NCBI GenBank assembly: GCA_963573305.1
Contig: OY754339.1
Span: 10,029,941-10,093,940, forward strand
Reading direction: 5' to 3'
Source: Pyrrhosoma nymphula
Lineage: Eukaryota > Arthropoda > Insecta > Odonata > Coenagrionidae
Length of the DNA: 64,000 nucleotides
Shown here piece after piece: positions 1-12,089 of the stretch (position 1 is the stretch's first letter; the number at the start of each line of letters is the position of its first letter). The position numbers were made by a program, and so were the translations under genes. The notes beneath the pieces are model-generated. The model worked only from the letters and a program-made list of their open reading frames with translations, was not told where the DNA came from and made no database searches.

Positions 1-1190
1 TATGGAATTTTACTAGTGCCAATTGTTACAGCTGCAAATGAAAAAATAAGTATGCGGGAAAAAGCAAAATATTTTATGCTTCAGAAATAAATCTTTTATT
101 TTTGTGTGAAAAAAAATCAGAAACTATTCCTTTTGTTGTAAACGTTTATGAGTGTCTATTACGCCTTGGACCACACGAGATATCGCAATCGCAACCATAA
201 GTAAACGAGAAAGATGGTCAAGCAAGTGTAAAGGTACTGCGAAATCACCAAGATAAGGACTGCACGGCATTATTTCGTTGTCAGCTGGTGCCAGAATTTT
301 TCAGGATGCAGAATTGATCACAAATTAGCTAATTTAATTTTCCCCTGATAAATAAATTGATAATTTCCTGCTTATATCTGCAAAGTATTTAATTAATGAG
401 TATGTGTTACGCTATTGCCGCTGAGAGGACACCACCACTAGAGTCTCTGAGTAAAATGTATAACCATTGGAGCAATGTGAGTTTCGGAGCATTGGGCCCC
501 AGCCTAGGACTCGCGGACCCTCTCTCGCCCTCTCCCAAGCGTGTCACCAACGCACCCACGCTCCATCTTAGTTTATAACTTTAGGCTGGGAGTTGCTAGA
601 GACTCGGAGGCTGCGCGCTAGGCTTAGATTCCTTGAACAATTGAGAATAGATGTCTTTCAGAGCGACACGGAGAACATCATATCAGAACCCCACAATATT
701 TCCAGGTCCGACAGAAACGATATAGGTATGGGAATTCGTTTTTCCCCCGAACAATAAGGGACTTTAATAAATGCTAGGCGTATTTCATTAGAGCGTTCCC
801 TTTTTATATGTAAACGGCTGGTGTCCTAACACCCCCCGCCACACGCCTATTGAGGCGGCTTGCGGGGTAGTACGTAGATGTAGATAACTTTTTAGAATCA
901 GCAACAAATTGGGAAACAGAGAAGCTCATCGTGCTATATTTGACAAGCTGATGAAAATGGTCTTTCAATCTTCCACACCAGTGCGAGGAAGTCAAGGACG
1001 GCGTGGCGATGCGAGTCCACGAATCTGGATTGTATTTGACTCGTGAGGGAATGTAGTTCCCTCCCCTTCTCCACTCATCATCGCTCACCCCCGTTCCCTT
1101 TACTCACCTCTCAGGCCGACCTACTCCCTTCGCCGTGTTAACCTTTCGCACGGAATATCCTTCGGGGAGCAGTTAATATTATATAGCGGT
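1..1190. other. gene-free stretch
   Basis: I see no gene or recognisable repeat here. The sequence is AT-rich up to about 460 and of mixed composition after that. Open frames are short, lack recognisable domains and have no convincing splice-site context. A moderately GC-rich part (about 800-1190) carries frames on both strands that look like chance. Confidence 0.5.
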
Positions 1191-1229
1191 ATGTGGCTTC
1201 GCTTGACGCGGAGACTTATGGCCCCTCCC

Positions 1230-1385
1230 GGGTTCTCGTTCCTCGCCCCACCCCAACTCCCCCGCACCCCTCCAATCTCCACCCAACCCATCCTGCACCC
1301 CCTCTCTCAAGAGCGCCGTTACATTTCATCTCCCCCCACCACACTCCCTTACTCTCCCCCTACACACACATTCCTCATTCACATT
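1230..1385 (+). repeat. C-rich pyrimidine islet
   Basis: This stretch is dominated by C and T on the + strand, with many CCCC and CTCC runs and few G. It creates overlapping proline/serine-rich open frames that are composition artefacts, not genes. It is one of about ten such strand-asymmetric islands in the window. Confidence 0.6.
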
Positions 1386-1389
1386 CGTC

Positions 1390-4230
1390 TTCACCGGAAC
1401 ACTACTACGTCGGTCATTTCAATGATTGCACTCGGAATCGGCGAACTATTGCTCGATAGTATGAATCATTGCAAAGGACCGCTAACATTAATTTAATATT
1501 GAGTATAATTTTATAGACGGAATATTTATAGTTTCAGGACATGGCCTATAAAAATAAGTACATTTAAATGAAAATATTTTCTCGGATTTTAACATAACAT
1601 TTTGCCAGATAATCAGTTAAAGAAAATAAGTACACGTTAATTAACAAAAAATCAGGTGTACAGAATAGTATCTTGCCAATACAATATCAAGCAAAGTTTG
1701 AAGAAATTACTTACTTGCCGCCATCAAACGCAGCATTATTATAGCATATTTATTTTATTTTATTATATTTCTTTTATTCTCGTTAAATTATTTTTTTCTT
1801 CTGGAGATATATGTTCAATAAATGTTAAATAGTTTAATTTCTCTTTATCAACGTTTCGAATTGTTATGTATGCTTCTCCAGGGCTATAATAAAAATTAAT
1901 TGTGCGTATTGTACAGCAATTCAATGAGGTTTACAATTTTGATGCATAATTATATAAAAAAGTGTTTATATATATGATTTTACACACAACCTCAGAGTGA
2001 GTTCCTTCTGAATTTATTGTATGTTTATTGATTCGTTGCTACTTATTGTTTGTTTTTATTCTTAATATTTTACCAGGTATATAACCTAAAATATGAAACA
2101 GCTTCTTGACGGAAGAGAATGATTAAAAGGCATTATATTACTACTCAATTTATAAGTAATTGTTTAATGAACTAATTCCCAGCTATAAAAATGTATGTGC
2201 TTAATTCAATAAAGATTCGCTCAAATTTCATGAAAAATAGTCATTTTAATGGATGTATTTCATTTAATTTTGTTCTTAAACCAATTTTTGATGTGATATA
2301 TGAATCCGCCTCCTCATGGAAAAATATGGCATGGCCCCCTATCTTTGCTACACTTCCATAAATGATAGTGAACTGTACTCGCTGTTAGAGTTAAAATGGT
2401 TTAAATAATTATCAAACAAACTTAATGTTAAAAATGTAACACGCTCTTAAAATGCATTACATTTACTTAATCTAAAGTAAAATAAAATTCTCTATCATAA
2501 AAGAAAAGATATGCCTCTTGAATGCGGCTTTGACATTTGGAAAAATGTTGCTTAGATTTCTGAAAAGATACAATATCTTAAACATGAAACTGTAATGGGT
2601 GTATTGGCAATTTAGGAAGGATATTTTTCTTATAATAATCGAAAAAATAACTACCAATTGGTAGAAAATTCTTAAAGTTCAAAAATTCTATTTGATTTCT
2701 GTTGATTTTGTTTGAAAGGACTCCTCATTTTATCTTTCCACTTCACGGCTGTATTTAAGATCAACATTCCTCATGTTAGGATTAAAGGTTTTGTTGCATC
2801 TATTCATTATGTAACTAATTACAAAAGTTTCAATCGTGCGTAAGGTGGAGGATAGATCTTCGTAAACGATAAATATTTATGATCTTTCTTATATCTTAGA
2901 AGATGGTTTTTATTATAATTTTTGTTGTTCAACTGCAACTAAAAGAACGCTATTCGTACATTTAATGAAGCTTGTAGTTTTTCAGAGGCTTGGTTATATG
3001 TTTTTAGTTTTAATTATGGCACAGTAAATTGTTCTTAGATATTAAGTGAGTACACTGCATTTACGCTCATTATAATATGAATTATTTCCTGCTTGCAATA
3101 TTTTCTAATCATCCTCCGACTTTTGTCTTTCTAGATCAAAATTTAATAAGTGGAATTGAGTTGTATATTTGGACGAGTGTAACAGTCATTAAGTCATGGA
3201 CGAATATTTCCAAATTAAAAATCAATCAGTCAAAATTTGTCATTTGTCAAAACATTATTAAATTTGAAATGTTTGCATAGCAACCATCCAATCGAAATTA
3301 ATGATGTGAAACCTGATCTTTTTACATAAATTATGTCCAATTTCAAAATACAGATTCAGTGATGAACCGTTCCATAATGATCTGAGCAGCACTCTGTCAA
3401 ATTCCGAAAGCATTTTAATGTTTTAAATAGAAGATAACGAAGCATTTTTAATATCAACATTAATTAATTAAATATAAATAATTTTTAAATCACGCATCTC
3501 TGTAATATGTATAATGTCATATTAATGTAGTTTTCTCTACGTTAAAGTTTCCCTTGTAACATTTCCAAGAAATATGTTCAGCCAAAATCAATTATCGTAA
3601 ATTTGAACTCCAAAACCAAAATCAGGTTCTTTTGCTGCTCCTCTTTCAAATACTTCCAAATGAAACTGGAACCAAATTGAGATTGCGTCCTAGCGTTATC
3701 CATCTCCCCTTTCCTTCTCCGGCGTCTTTCCACCTGGAATAAATTAGGAAGGCCGTCAAAAGGGAACGAGGGAGACTTGCTGTTTTAATTGGAGAGTCGC
3801 ACTCGCCCTTGCTCGGATTCTCTGCAAATGCCAGTGCTCCACCCTGACTCCCACTTTCCTCCCACTTCTCACAGCAAAACGCTTGGACTTTTCCATTTCA
3901 TATACGCCGCGGGTGAAGGAGTTACGGCGCGCGAGAAGGTAGCTTATTATGCCGAGGTGCTTATTACGCGAGCCCTTTGGCTGATGGACCCACTCACTGC
4001 TACTCTTCATCTCCTTCATCCTTTTTTCTCGCTTACCTCACGCTTCTCACTGCCGAGTCTCCGCCGTCAAGTTAAAACAGACGATTCGTTTTTTTCTGTT
4101 TTAAGGACCTCTCGTTGCCATAATGAGGGTTGGAGTGAGGTTTTATGCGTTGTATGCGTACCTGAACCACTTTAATGCCTTGTGCAATTGAAGGAACGTT
4201 GACGGAAAAGTGGTGTCTAGAAGAGATAGA
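1390..4230. other. gene-free AT-rich stretch
   Basis: Strongly AT-rich, with many poly-A and poly-T runs. No coding exon, RNA gene or clear repeat was recognised. The part from 3650 to 4200 is richer in GC and has a 128-codon frame on the + strand with no recognisable motif, which I treat as chance. Confidence 0.5.
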
Positions 4231-4352
4231 AAGTCTACAAGTACACCAAAGATGGTGAAACTCACCGAGAGTCAATCAACTGAGATTCGAACCCGGATCT
4301 CCCAATTGTCGGTCAGGTGTGTTAGTAACTTACACTACCAAGACATCTTACG
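4231..4352 (-). repeat. tRNA-derived SINE, family A copy
   Basis: Read on the - strand this has a tRNA-like head with a good pol III B box (GGGTTCGAATC), the family-specific stretch ACACACCTGACC before it, and a body containing TTTCACC...TTTGGTGT. The same order recurs at 6566, 38117, 48732 and 48882, which is why I call a family. The A-box half is degenerate. The copy ends before a recognisable tail. Confidence 0.65.
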
Positions 4353-4568
4353 AGAAGTAGAATGCCAACGGAAGTTTATACGAATAAGTCGTTCTCGACA
4401 CCAGCGTACATAGTAGCACAGGAGACGTTATCGTAAATAATATGCCTCAGCCACGGAGAATAGACCCAACATTGTCGCTTTATAACGAGGAACTTTTCAC
4501 AATTTCTGCAATGATTGCAATTTAACAAATGATGCAGTCCGCGGTCCCACGCTAGGATGCAAAAAATA

Positions 4569-4612
4569 GACACCAAAGAGGGTGTAATTCACCATGAATA
4601 AATCATTTTATT
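4569..4612 (-). repeat. SINE family A, body fragment
   Basis: Only the downstream body is left: on the - strand it reads AATGATTTATTCATGG followed by AATTACACCCTCTTTGGTGT, closely matching the same segment of the copies at 6566 and 48882. No tRNA-like head is attached. The fuller copy just upstream (4231-4352) has the same orientation. Confidence 0.5.
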
Positions 4613-4678
4613 GTATATTGTATATTTCACCCGTGAGCGTGACTGAACAACACGTCATTTATGCAATCGCAATTAGTG

Positions 4679-4720
4679 AAATTCGATATATATAGGTTTT
4701 CCCTATATATATATCGAATT
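4679..4720. repeat. AT-rich hairpin
   Basis: The arms are AATTCGATATATATAGG and its reverse complement with one extra TA, separated by TTTTC, so the segment can form a stem of about 17 bp. It is followed by two TTAGG units and a second copy of ATAGGTTTTC. It may be a short palindromic element or a slipped duplication. Confidence 0.6.
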
Positions 4721-5501
4721 AGGTTAGGTTATAGGTTTTCGAAGGGAAGGGTTTTCAAAATTAAATGCCTGATATTTTATTCGTCTCTCATATCTTTAAC
4801 TTTTGCCCGGTGAGTGATTCAATCCAAAATGTATTTCTCTAGAAATTAATTGGAATATTGATGGAAATAATGAAACGTAATTGTCAATAAAAATAAAGCG
4901 CTATGTTCTTTAAAGTGCGTGGTAACCTTAAACCATGCAAATGGGTGTACGTATGTATTGGAAAAAGTTTAACCAACTTCAAATTACTACTAGATTCCGT
5001 CAATGATATAAGCGCCGATAAAAAAACGATTTAGCGAAGAAAAAATGAAAAGCAAACAAATGTTTAACGGTCATATGATGTGGCCAGGACTTAACCAAAA
5101 CCGTGCTTTCACTGATACAAGAGGTGAACCATTGAAAACAGCTGTCCATGGGCATTTCAGTTGTATCTTGGTGGGAAACCGTGGCGTAGTAAGTCTTTTG
5201 TTTATGCGTTCACCCAATGAATTTGAACTTTTCCTTTCACAGAGGAATTTACAGGTCATGGCCTAATGTTATACTCATAGTTTAAAAAAATTGTCAAGAC
5301 AACATACTTTTACCGTCGGAACGCCAAGACCGAGTCAAAATATCCATACGTAAATGTTCTACATGACATAAATTTATTTATGTTGTGTATTTATCGATAT
5401 GTGTGTAAGTGAAGTTTCGTTTATTCTTTAGGTAGATGTTAAGAAGTCTTTTTAAAAAAATGTGAAGTGCGTGGATATATTAACATCTTTAGAAATTGGA
5501 A

Positions 5502-5547
5502 AACACCGAACTGTAATATATCAACAGGTTATAACAGGTTCGGTGTT
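5502..5547. repeat. short inverted repeat
   Basis: AACACCGAA at 5502 faces TTCGGTGTT at 5539, a perfect 9-bp stem that extends imperfectly inward (CTGT against ACAGG). No known element end was recognised. Confidence 0.4.
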
Positions 5548-5699
5548 ACAGTAATGGAGCAATGTACCTCTTTTGATACGAGTTACAAACTCTAATTATA
5601 GATTCATCCTTTATTTGGATTTTTTTAGAAAGGCATTATATCTATTAAGTTCACGCGTTGCTTCTATTCTAAACAAAACATTATTCCTAGCGAGAAATA

Positions 5700-5776
5700 G
5701 TATATCTGGGTCGTATATATGACCCAATGTTGGCGTTTCACGGGATCCGAGTGATCCTGGTATTCCGAAGGGTTAA
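5700..5776 (-). mobile_element. solo piggyBac-like terminal end
   Basis: Read on the - strand the segment starts TTAA then CCCTTCGGAA. TTAA is the target duplicated by piggyBac elements, and a CCCT-type start is usual for their ends. The segment at 45034 starts almost the same way (TTAA then CCCTGCGGAA). A small inverted repeat, TGGGTC/GACCCA, lies about 50 bases in, as subterminal repeats often do. No opposite end or transposase is visible, so this is a remnant. Confidence 0.35.
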
Positions 5777-5829
5777 ATGATGGGTATGATTTTAAGGGCA
5801 ATTTGTTCAACCATCATGCTTAAATAGGC

Positions 5830-6050
5830 AAGCTTTTTACCACAGAGTAATCTGAAACACTAAATCGTCCACATTTGACGTCATTACTGAAAATCAACAC
5901 AAAACCATGCGCAAATGCGGCTAACGATGTTCCTTTTTTCTCAAGCGCTCTCCAGCGCGTATCAACTCCGCAGTCTGTTTTGAAGTGGGCTGTCTAGTGA
6001 GCCGGGTCGGAATTGAAGTGGGCAGCGTACTTGAGCTAATGGCAAGCTCC
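5830..6050 (+). repeat. dispersed repeat, family R1, copy 1
   Basis: Several blocks match 27290-27505 in the same order and orientation: CATTTGACGT, GAAAATCAACA, CGATGTTC and TCTGTTTTGAAGTG. The two copies are diverged and contain small indels. There is no coding potential or recognisable terminus, and the class is unknown. Confidence 0.5.
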
Positions 6051-6565
6051 CAATATTTCATACATTTTACATTTAGTTATATTTACATTTACATATCAGT
6101 TACATTGGACATTAATAATAAACAAATTAAGGCTTTTACGTAACCAGGAACAATGGGAAAGTAGTATAAAATTTAGGATTAAATTTTGGGAAGATCAGGA
6201 AAAAGGAAATTAGACATAGCTTCAGATCTTTTTTCGTTGAAAAATATCTGCTAGTGCATAAATCTTTTAAATAAACGGAACATTTGCATGCTTCAAAAAT
6301 TTTAATTTCTTTATCCTGATGGAACAGTCGCAAAAGTGTGAAAAATATAATCATATGTAGTTTAAAGATTTTGGCACTACCTGAAGGACATGAATTACAA
6401 TCATATTTTAAAACATCATGCATTGATGTTTTAATCAAAAATGTTACTGTTATATCTGAAGTGATAGCATTTTCCATAATTTCCGGAGAAAATCGCTTGA
6501 TGACATTCCTTAAATACGCACTTTCACGGTAATGGCAAGTTAAAATCCAATTTTCCGATTTATAA

Positions 6566-6690
6566 CGACTTGGTTTGGTGGTGAAACTGGCTTGCACCCC
6601 TGATCGGTGATTGGAGGATCCTGCATCGAATCCCGGTCATGTCAAACGATTTTTTCATGGCAAATTTCACCTTCTTTGGTGCATATCCAA
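6566..6690 (+). repeat. tRNA-derived SINE, family A copy
   Basis: A degenerate head (GACTTGGTTTGGTGGTGAAAC) leads to CACCCCTGATCGGTGATTGG, a weak B box (GCATCGAATCCC) and the shared body GTCAAACGATTTTTTCATGG and TTTCACCTTCTTTGGTGC. The alignment to the copy at 48882 runs over the whole length, so the start and strand are well supported. Confidence 0.65.
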
Positions 6691-7350
6691 TTTTTCACAC
6701 AACATATTGGAATCACGGATACTTAATAACTACATAATTACTTTGAGGAGCTTTTGATATAATTTCAAAAGTATAGCAATGTTTACTATGGACGTGAAAG
6801 CGTTAAATTATTCTCCTAGTTCTTCAGGTATCAATCTTGTGGGACGTTCAGAGTAGAGCAGAGAATAAATTTTCAGATAGTGATTAAAAACAAAAGAAAT
6901 GCCGATGAATACTAAACGCGTGGTGGTCGCCTTTTCTGTTCCGCTCCGGAAAGACTTCCGCAGCGACTAGGAGTAGTTCAGGAGATTAACAGAAGGGAGC
7001 AAGGGCATCGGTGGCTGCGGTTAGTACGGCCGCATAATGAGTGGCACCGGGATGATTATATTAATGCAAAGAACGAAGCTGCATGCACACAATATCTCCC
7101 ATCTGTACGTGGAAGGCAGCGCACACGTGAGCCAACAATTACAAAAGATGAGTCAGCGCTGCGAACGGTGAAACAAAAACAGAAGAAGACGAGGGCGTGC
7201 GGGATGCGCTCTCAAACAGTCACGTATTTGACGAAGGCGCAGGCAACGCGCTCGGGAGAGGAAAACATATTGGCTCAAAGCTCTAGCTACCTATCTAGCT
7301 ATTTCGCGAGTAATTCCAACGCGCGGTATCAAGACTAAACTAAATGACTC

Positions 7351-7680
7351 CACGCCGTGCATTTTTAATCGCGGATAGAAGGCTAGAGTCACGAATACAA
7401 CTCCGGTTATTTGGGATCGCTTCGAGCAGCGCCGCTGCATCCCAAATGCAAAGCAGATTGATATGAAAGATAATGAATAAGTTAGAGCTTGCAGAATCCA
7501 CCATCTTTTTACATTATACCCGCGCCGTGAATTTTATACTACACATTGAAGGCTTAAGGCTCGAATAAGGATACGGTTGTTTAGGATTGCCTCGATTTAC
7601 CCCTCTGCATCCTGAATGCACACCAGATTGATTAGAAAGATAATAAATTAAGTCGACTTGCGCAGAATACACCATCCTTC
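7351..7680. repeat. diverged tandem duplication, period about 170 bp
   Basis: Two units follow each other, 7351-7520 and 7521-7680. Shared blocks in order include CGCCGTG near the start, GAAGGCT, a TTGGGATCGC/TAGGATTGC block, CTGCATCC, AATGCA, CAGATTGAT, AAAGATAAT and CAGAAT-CACCATC at the end. The divergence suggests an old duplication. There is no open frame across it. Confidence 0.7.
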
Positions 7681-8389
7681 CTCTGTTATGGAAATGTGTG
7701 TAATGTACCTAATGTTTTTATTTTATTGTTGCTCTGATGTTAAATTATTTTATAGAATAAACCAGTGTGATAAGCCACTTCACTGTTTTTGGTCTTTAGT
7801 TTAGCTTCTCCATTTAGGGGTCTGGTTTTTAATTCTGCTACGTACTTAGTTGCCAGACGCAAAGTTTTCCTGTGCCTCTCAAATTATTTTCCATTTTCTA
7901 TGTAGTTCGAAACTTCCCCTCTCTTCCATTTTCTTTCTTCGCTCAAGTATACTTTCCTCGTAGCTCATTTAAAATTCACTTATGTTGCCTTCTATAGAAA
8001 CAAATGTCTTTCAAACAAATGTATTTTTCCCTCTATTTTTTCTCACACTACCTCAAATATCTATCATTCTAAATAGCTAACTATTTCATTTCTTTTTGGC
8101 ACTTATATCACCGTTTTTGTATCTCCTTCATTTTACGCTAAGCTTCTGACCACAATCAAGTATGCGAAGCAGAGAACGACGTGACGCTGTAGCAATTTGC
8201 GATACGATTTACCAAACATTTTCGTAATATCTTTATTGTTGGTATCCATTATGAAGCGAAATTTGACAATAGAATAGACGTGGAGTCTTTAGCGATACAG
8301 AAGTTATGTTGCTATTCGATGCAGGAATCGTATTTACTAAGTTACTAGTGCATTTCCGCTTATGCGCATGTGCCTGGGAGATATCAAGC

Positions 8390-8945
8390 GCCGCCCGACG
8401 GCGAGGGAGGAAAACTAAGGGGCCGGACAGAGTGGGTGGGGTGATAACAATTGGGCTGAGAGTTGGAAGCTGGGAAAGGGGGGAAGGGTGGTTGATGGAG
8501 GGAGGGAGGTAGAGCTGGCTGTGTAATTAAGTGCGGTTTGTAACCGTGGCACGGATTCCACATTTCCGGTTGGGAGAAGTTTGGCGTGGAAGGGAGGGAA
8601 GGGGTTGCGGGAACAGATTGCGTGGGTGGGTGCGGGGATGGGAGCGGGAAGCTGGGTGTGGAAGGCTGAGGGTGGGTAGGGTGTTGGGGAAGGGGTTACA
8701 GTGCGACCCGAAGGATGTTCAAGGGTGAGGAGAAGAGGCGGGAGAGGGATGAGGGAGAAGGAAGAAGGCAGAGGTGAAAATGGATGGATGGACAGCAGGA
8801 GGCGGTGAAAGTTAGACTTATGCTCAAGAGGATATAAGAGGAAGAAATAGATAGCGGGTGCCGAAGGAGGTGGAGAAGGGGCAAAGAGAGGAGAGATAAA
8901 GAAAGAGTAAGGATCGGGATTGAGGAGAGGTAGGAGAGCAGTGGG
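8390..8945 (+). repeat. G-rich purine island with G-quadruplex potential
   Basis: The + strand is dominated by G and A, with dozens of GGG or longer runs, densest at 8575-8700. On the - strand this becomes a 182-codon proline/serine-rich frame, which is an effect of composition. Closely spaced G-runs could form G-quadruplexes on the + strand. Confidence 0.6.
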
Positions 8946-10320
8946 TCTGCGTATCGAGGTCATGCATAAATCTAACCCTAAGAAATCTCACCTTTGGGAA
9001 GGTACAATCCACAAGGACGCCTTTTTTTTCTTCATTTTACTTTCCTCTTTTGCCTATTCATTTGGCTTATATTACCCCACTTTAATCAGATAAGACCCCA
9101 CCTTACAGGACGTGTGGTGCCTTAAAGATCAGTGTTAGATTTAAAACTTCGAAGTGGCCATCAAGCAAAGTGATAAGGCCGCATTAAACTATGATACTGC
9201 AATAAAAAAATACAATGTGGGTGAAGGTGCGACATTATTGCGTTAAATTCCTTAGCAAATCGATCAAATTGTGCGAAGCGAATAGGTAATTTGCTCTGAA
9301 TTTGCAACTTCCGACCCAGTGTCAGGGTGTTCTGCCGATCGCATCTCAGAATAATATTTGCTTGCTCGGTTTTTCTCGGAAATGCAATAACCTTCCGTAT
9401 TTATTGACGTAGTTCCAAATATTTCCGCTGCAATTCCGATGGTTCACAACACTGCTCCAAATATGACAATATTTTGAAATCCTATTGGTTGTCAGCAATC
9501 CGGAGGATGAAAATGAAACATTGAGTTGTAAATTTTATGCTAAATGTTTAAAATGTGTTTCATTAAAGATATGATTCTGGCTTATGCTTCAGAGATAGCA
9601 TCAAAGGTTAATTACAGTGAATTTCATTCACAAAGTTGAGAGTAAGAACTTCAGTGCATATCTAATAGATGCACACATAGGTGTCTCTTGAAAGCCTTTA
9701 GAGTGCTCCTGTATCCTTGTTAGAATTTCGTAGAAGGATGTTACGTTTTTCCTTCAAACAACGAATTGGAATATTATCTAGCGGATCATGTGGACATCCG
9801 TCCAATAAAATTTAAAGTGGCTGATTGCTTGAATGAACACTAACATGCAATTTCCAGTTCGTATACATTGTATATCTCTTCATTTTACCGATGTTATTCA
9901 CCTCGTCATATTTACTTATGCTGTGATTTCGTATCCATTTTAGTGTGCAGAATCATCATTTGATCATTCTTTTAGGTATGACATTTATCACCTTCAAATT
10001 GTGCCCTTTCCATCGGAGGTACGTCGCATTGCACAACCCACCAGAAAACGTAATTGAACGGCACTTAACTTGATTGTGCCTGTCCTTGATGACCCCACGT
10101 TACCAAAGGAGCCTCGGGTGACCAGAAATTGCGGGAAAATGGCCTCTCTTTTGTTGGTGGTCTCTCCTTGGCGATCCCGGCGACCCCACTCGAGAAGTTC
10201 TCCCTCTTCCTCCCCTTATGGTTGGCCCAGTGCTGCCACCGGCCTTTCCAGTGAGGAGGACTGAAAGTAGAGCGGAGTCTTGAAAGGGGTGTTTGAGGGG
10301 TTAATTGGAAACTTTCTGAA
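8946..10320. other. gene-free stretch
   Basis: AT-rich to about 10000, then mixed. No coding exon, RNA or repeat was recognised. The 64-codon frame at 10070-10264 has no recognisable domain. Confidence 0.45.
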
Positions 10321-10331
10321 GCTGCTCGTGG

Positions 10332-10348
10332 TTGTGTGTGTGTGTGTG
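10332..10348. repeat. TG microsatellite
   Basis: A short uninterrupted run of TG dinucleotides on the + strand. Confidence 0.8.
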
Positions 10349-10484
10349 CCCGAAGGCTCCTTCTTTTAATTTCCGCAAGAAGATATCTTTTCTCTCCTTC
10401 TGCTACTTCTCTCGACCTCCTTCGACGTCTTCCAAAAAGCCTTTCTCATCCATTTGGAGTCCTGCAGATGTCCTTTCTCGCCCT

Positions 10485-10830
10485 TCCTCATTCCCCCCCC
10501 CCTCCATTACCCAACCAACCCCTAGTCCTCCTGCTCCGAGACCCCCTAACCATCCCGCTAACTACCCCCCCACCCCCCTTACTATGGCGATTTGCTTGTC
10601 GACCACGTCCCCGTGAAGTTCCCGGGGATGCGACCACGTGCGCGCGTGACTCCAGCGCCAAATTCTCCCCACTCTGACCCGTGGCCGTTAGTGGTAATAC
10701 GATTCCCTTACGGCCGCTGCGCTTTTCCAGAAATTTAATAACCCCCCCCCCTCCCCCACCTTATCCTTCTCCCCCCCAACCTTTCCAACAACCATATCTC
10801 CCCAACCCTAAACCCACTCAACGCACCAAC
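10485..10830 (+). repeat. C-rich pyrimidine island
   Basis: Two C-tract clusters (10490-10575 and 10740-10810), each with runs of nine or more C or near-C. Overlapping proline-rich frames in several phases are composition artefacts. The - strand has G-quadruplex potential. Confidence 0.6.
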
Positions 10831-11159
10831 ACAGAATGTGGATGTGGACGAGAGCGGATAAGGTGGGCGTATAGGAGAGGGTATATGGGGAAGTGAGGCT
10901 TTTTTGAAGGGCAGTTGGAAGGATTTTCTGTGAGACTGTGTCGCAGGAATGGTAGGGGAGAACTTTATTTTATTTGCCACTTTCCCCCTGCCCTCCCTCA
11001 AGCCTACATCTCCATGGGATGGCGTCATGTGTCCGAGATCTCCTCACCCAAAACACTATGCAAATTATTTTTAGTAGTTTACAAGTGGAGGAAAGGTTTT
11101 TTTTTTATAGCGACAATGAGTTTCTCACCCCTCCCCACAGAACTCGGCTTTTAAGATGT

Positions 11160-12040
11160 GCTCGAGCGGTTTTGCATGAAAAACCCTGTTCGGGTTCCCT
11201 GAGGGATTAACTAATTCACGTATTGGCGCTTCACCGTCTGCAAATTGACACGTACGGTCATGTCTCGTCAACTGATCTCTGTCAAAATATAAATAACATT
11301 TTCTAAACCACGTTCTGTGGAAAATTATCATTGAAAAAAGAAAAAGATTATATTTAATCAAAGTTTTAAGGAACATAAAAATATTTGTTTTCCGAAAAAA
11401 GAACGATATGAGCTATCAAAGAAATTTAATAGAGCAATTTCACTAAAGCAAAAATAAATGCTTAGGTATTTGTAGCCATTTCATTTTCCTTATTCATGGG
11501 CCATATTTGAGACGTGCTTAAATGATTACACTTGAACTATATATACTGTCTTTATTGAATTATGGTATTCTCGGTGGGGGAATAATAAGTGTTTTAATTT
11601 TACTTTGACTTCTCATGTTTTAAATTGAAAGTGTCTACCACATGAATTATTGGTATATTACTCTGGAAGATAGAAGATTCTACATGCAGCATGCTTGCAT
11701 ATTGAGGAGGAAATGTACTTATCTATAAATATTTGGGTAGCTTGCGTCACAGGAAAGATGACTTCATTTCTACTTTTTCTTCAATTCTATCATACTGTGT
11801 GCTTTAGAACATATTGATTTCATGCACTTCATCTTTCTAGCTATTATGTCAGTACATTGTATTTTCCGCCAAAAATCCCAAGAAGCAATTAGATAAACGT
11901 AAAAATACGTTTCCTCTGTCGTTCAACGATTCATGTTTTTTTTTTATTGTGGGTTTTCCACCGTCTTAATTCAGGTAATTGCCAATAGAATTTAAGATAT
12001 GGTATTATGATATTTTATCTAAAGTTTTTTTCCTTATTTT
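11160..12040. other. gene-free AT-rich stretch
   Basis: No gene or repeat was recognised. A CAG|GTAATT junction preceded by a mixed tract lies at about 11973, but it is weaker than the one at 12043. Confidence 0.45.
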
Positions 12041-12043
12041 CAG

Positions 12044-12089
12044 GTATGCTCACTTGTCTTCGCAAGACTAAAATCGCTATTGTGTGAGC
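12044..12089 (+). other. candidate recursive-splicing (ratchet) microexon
   Basis: A long pyrimidine tract ending in TTTTCAG is followed at once by GTATGC, so an acceptor abuts a donor-like sequence, the layout of a ratchet point. Forty-six bases further on there is a strong donor, GTAAGT at 12090. The enclosed 46 nt are open in one frame (15 codons), but 46 is not a multiple of three. In established cases, recursive splice sites sit in very long introns. This lies on the same strand as the Ig exon at 55540, 43 kb upstream. It could equally be a small untranslated exon or chance. Confidence 0.25.

Noticed and set aside
4720..4735. TTAGG repeats as a telomere-like sequence
   Set aside because: Only two units are present beside a hairpin; too short for an interstitial telomere.
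8415..8963. 182-codon - strand open frame
   Set aside because: It is the reverse of a G-rich tract; the leucine/proline/serine content follows from composition.
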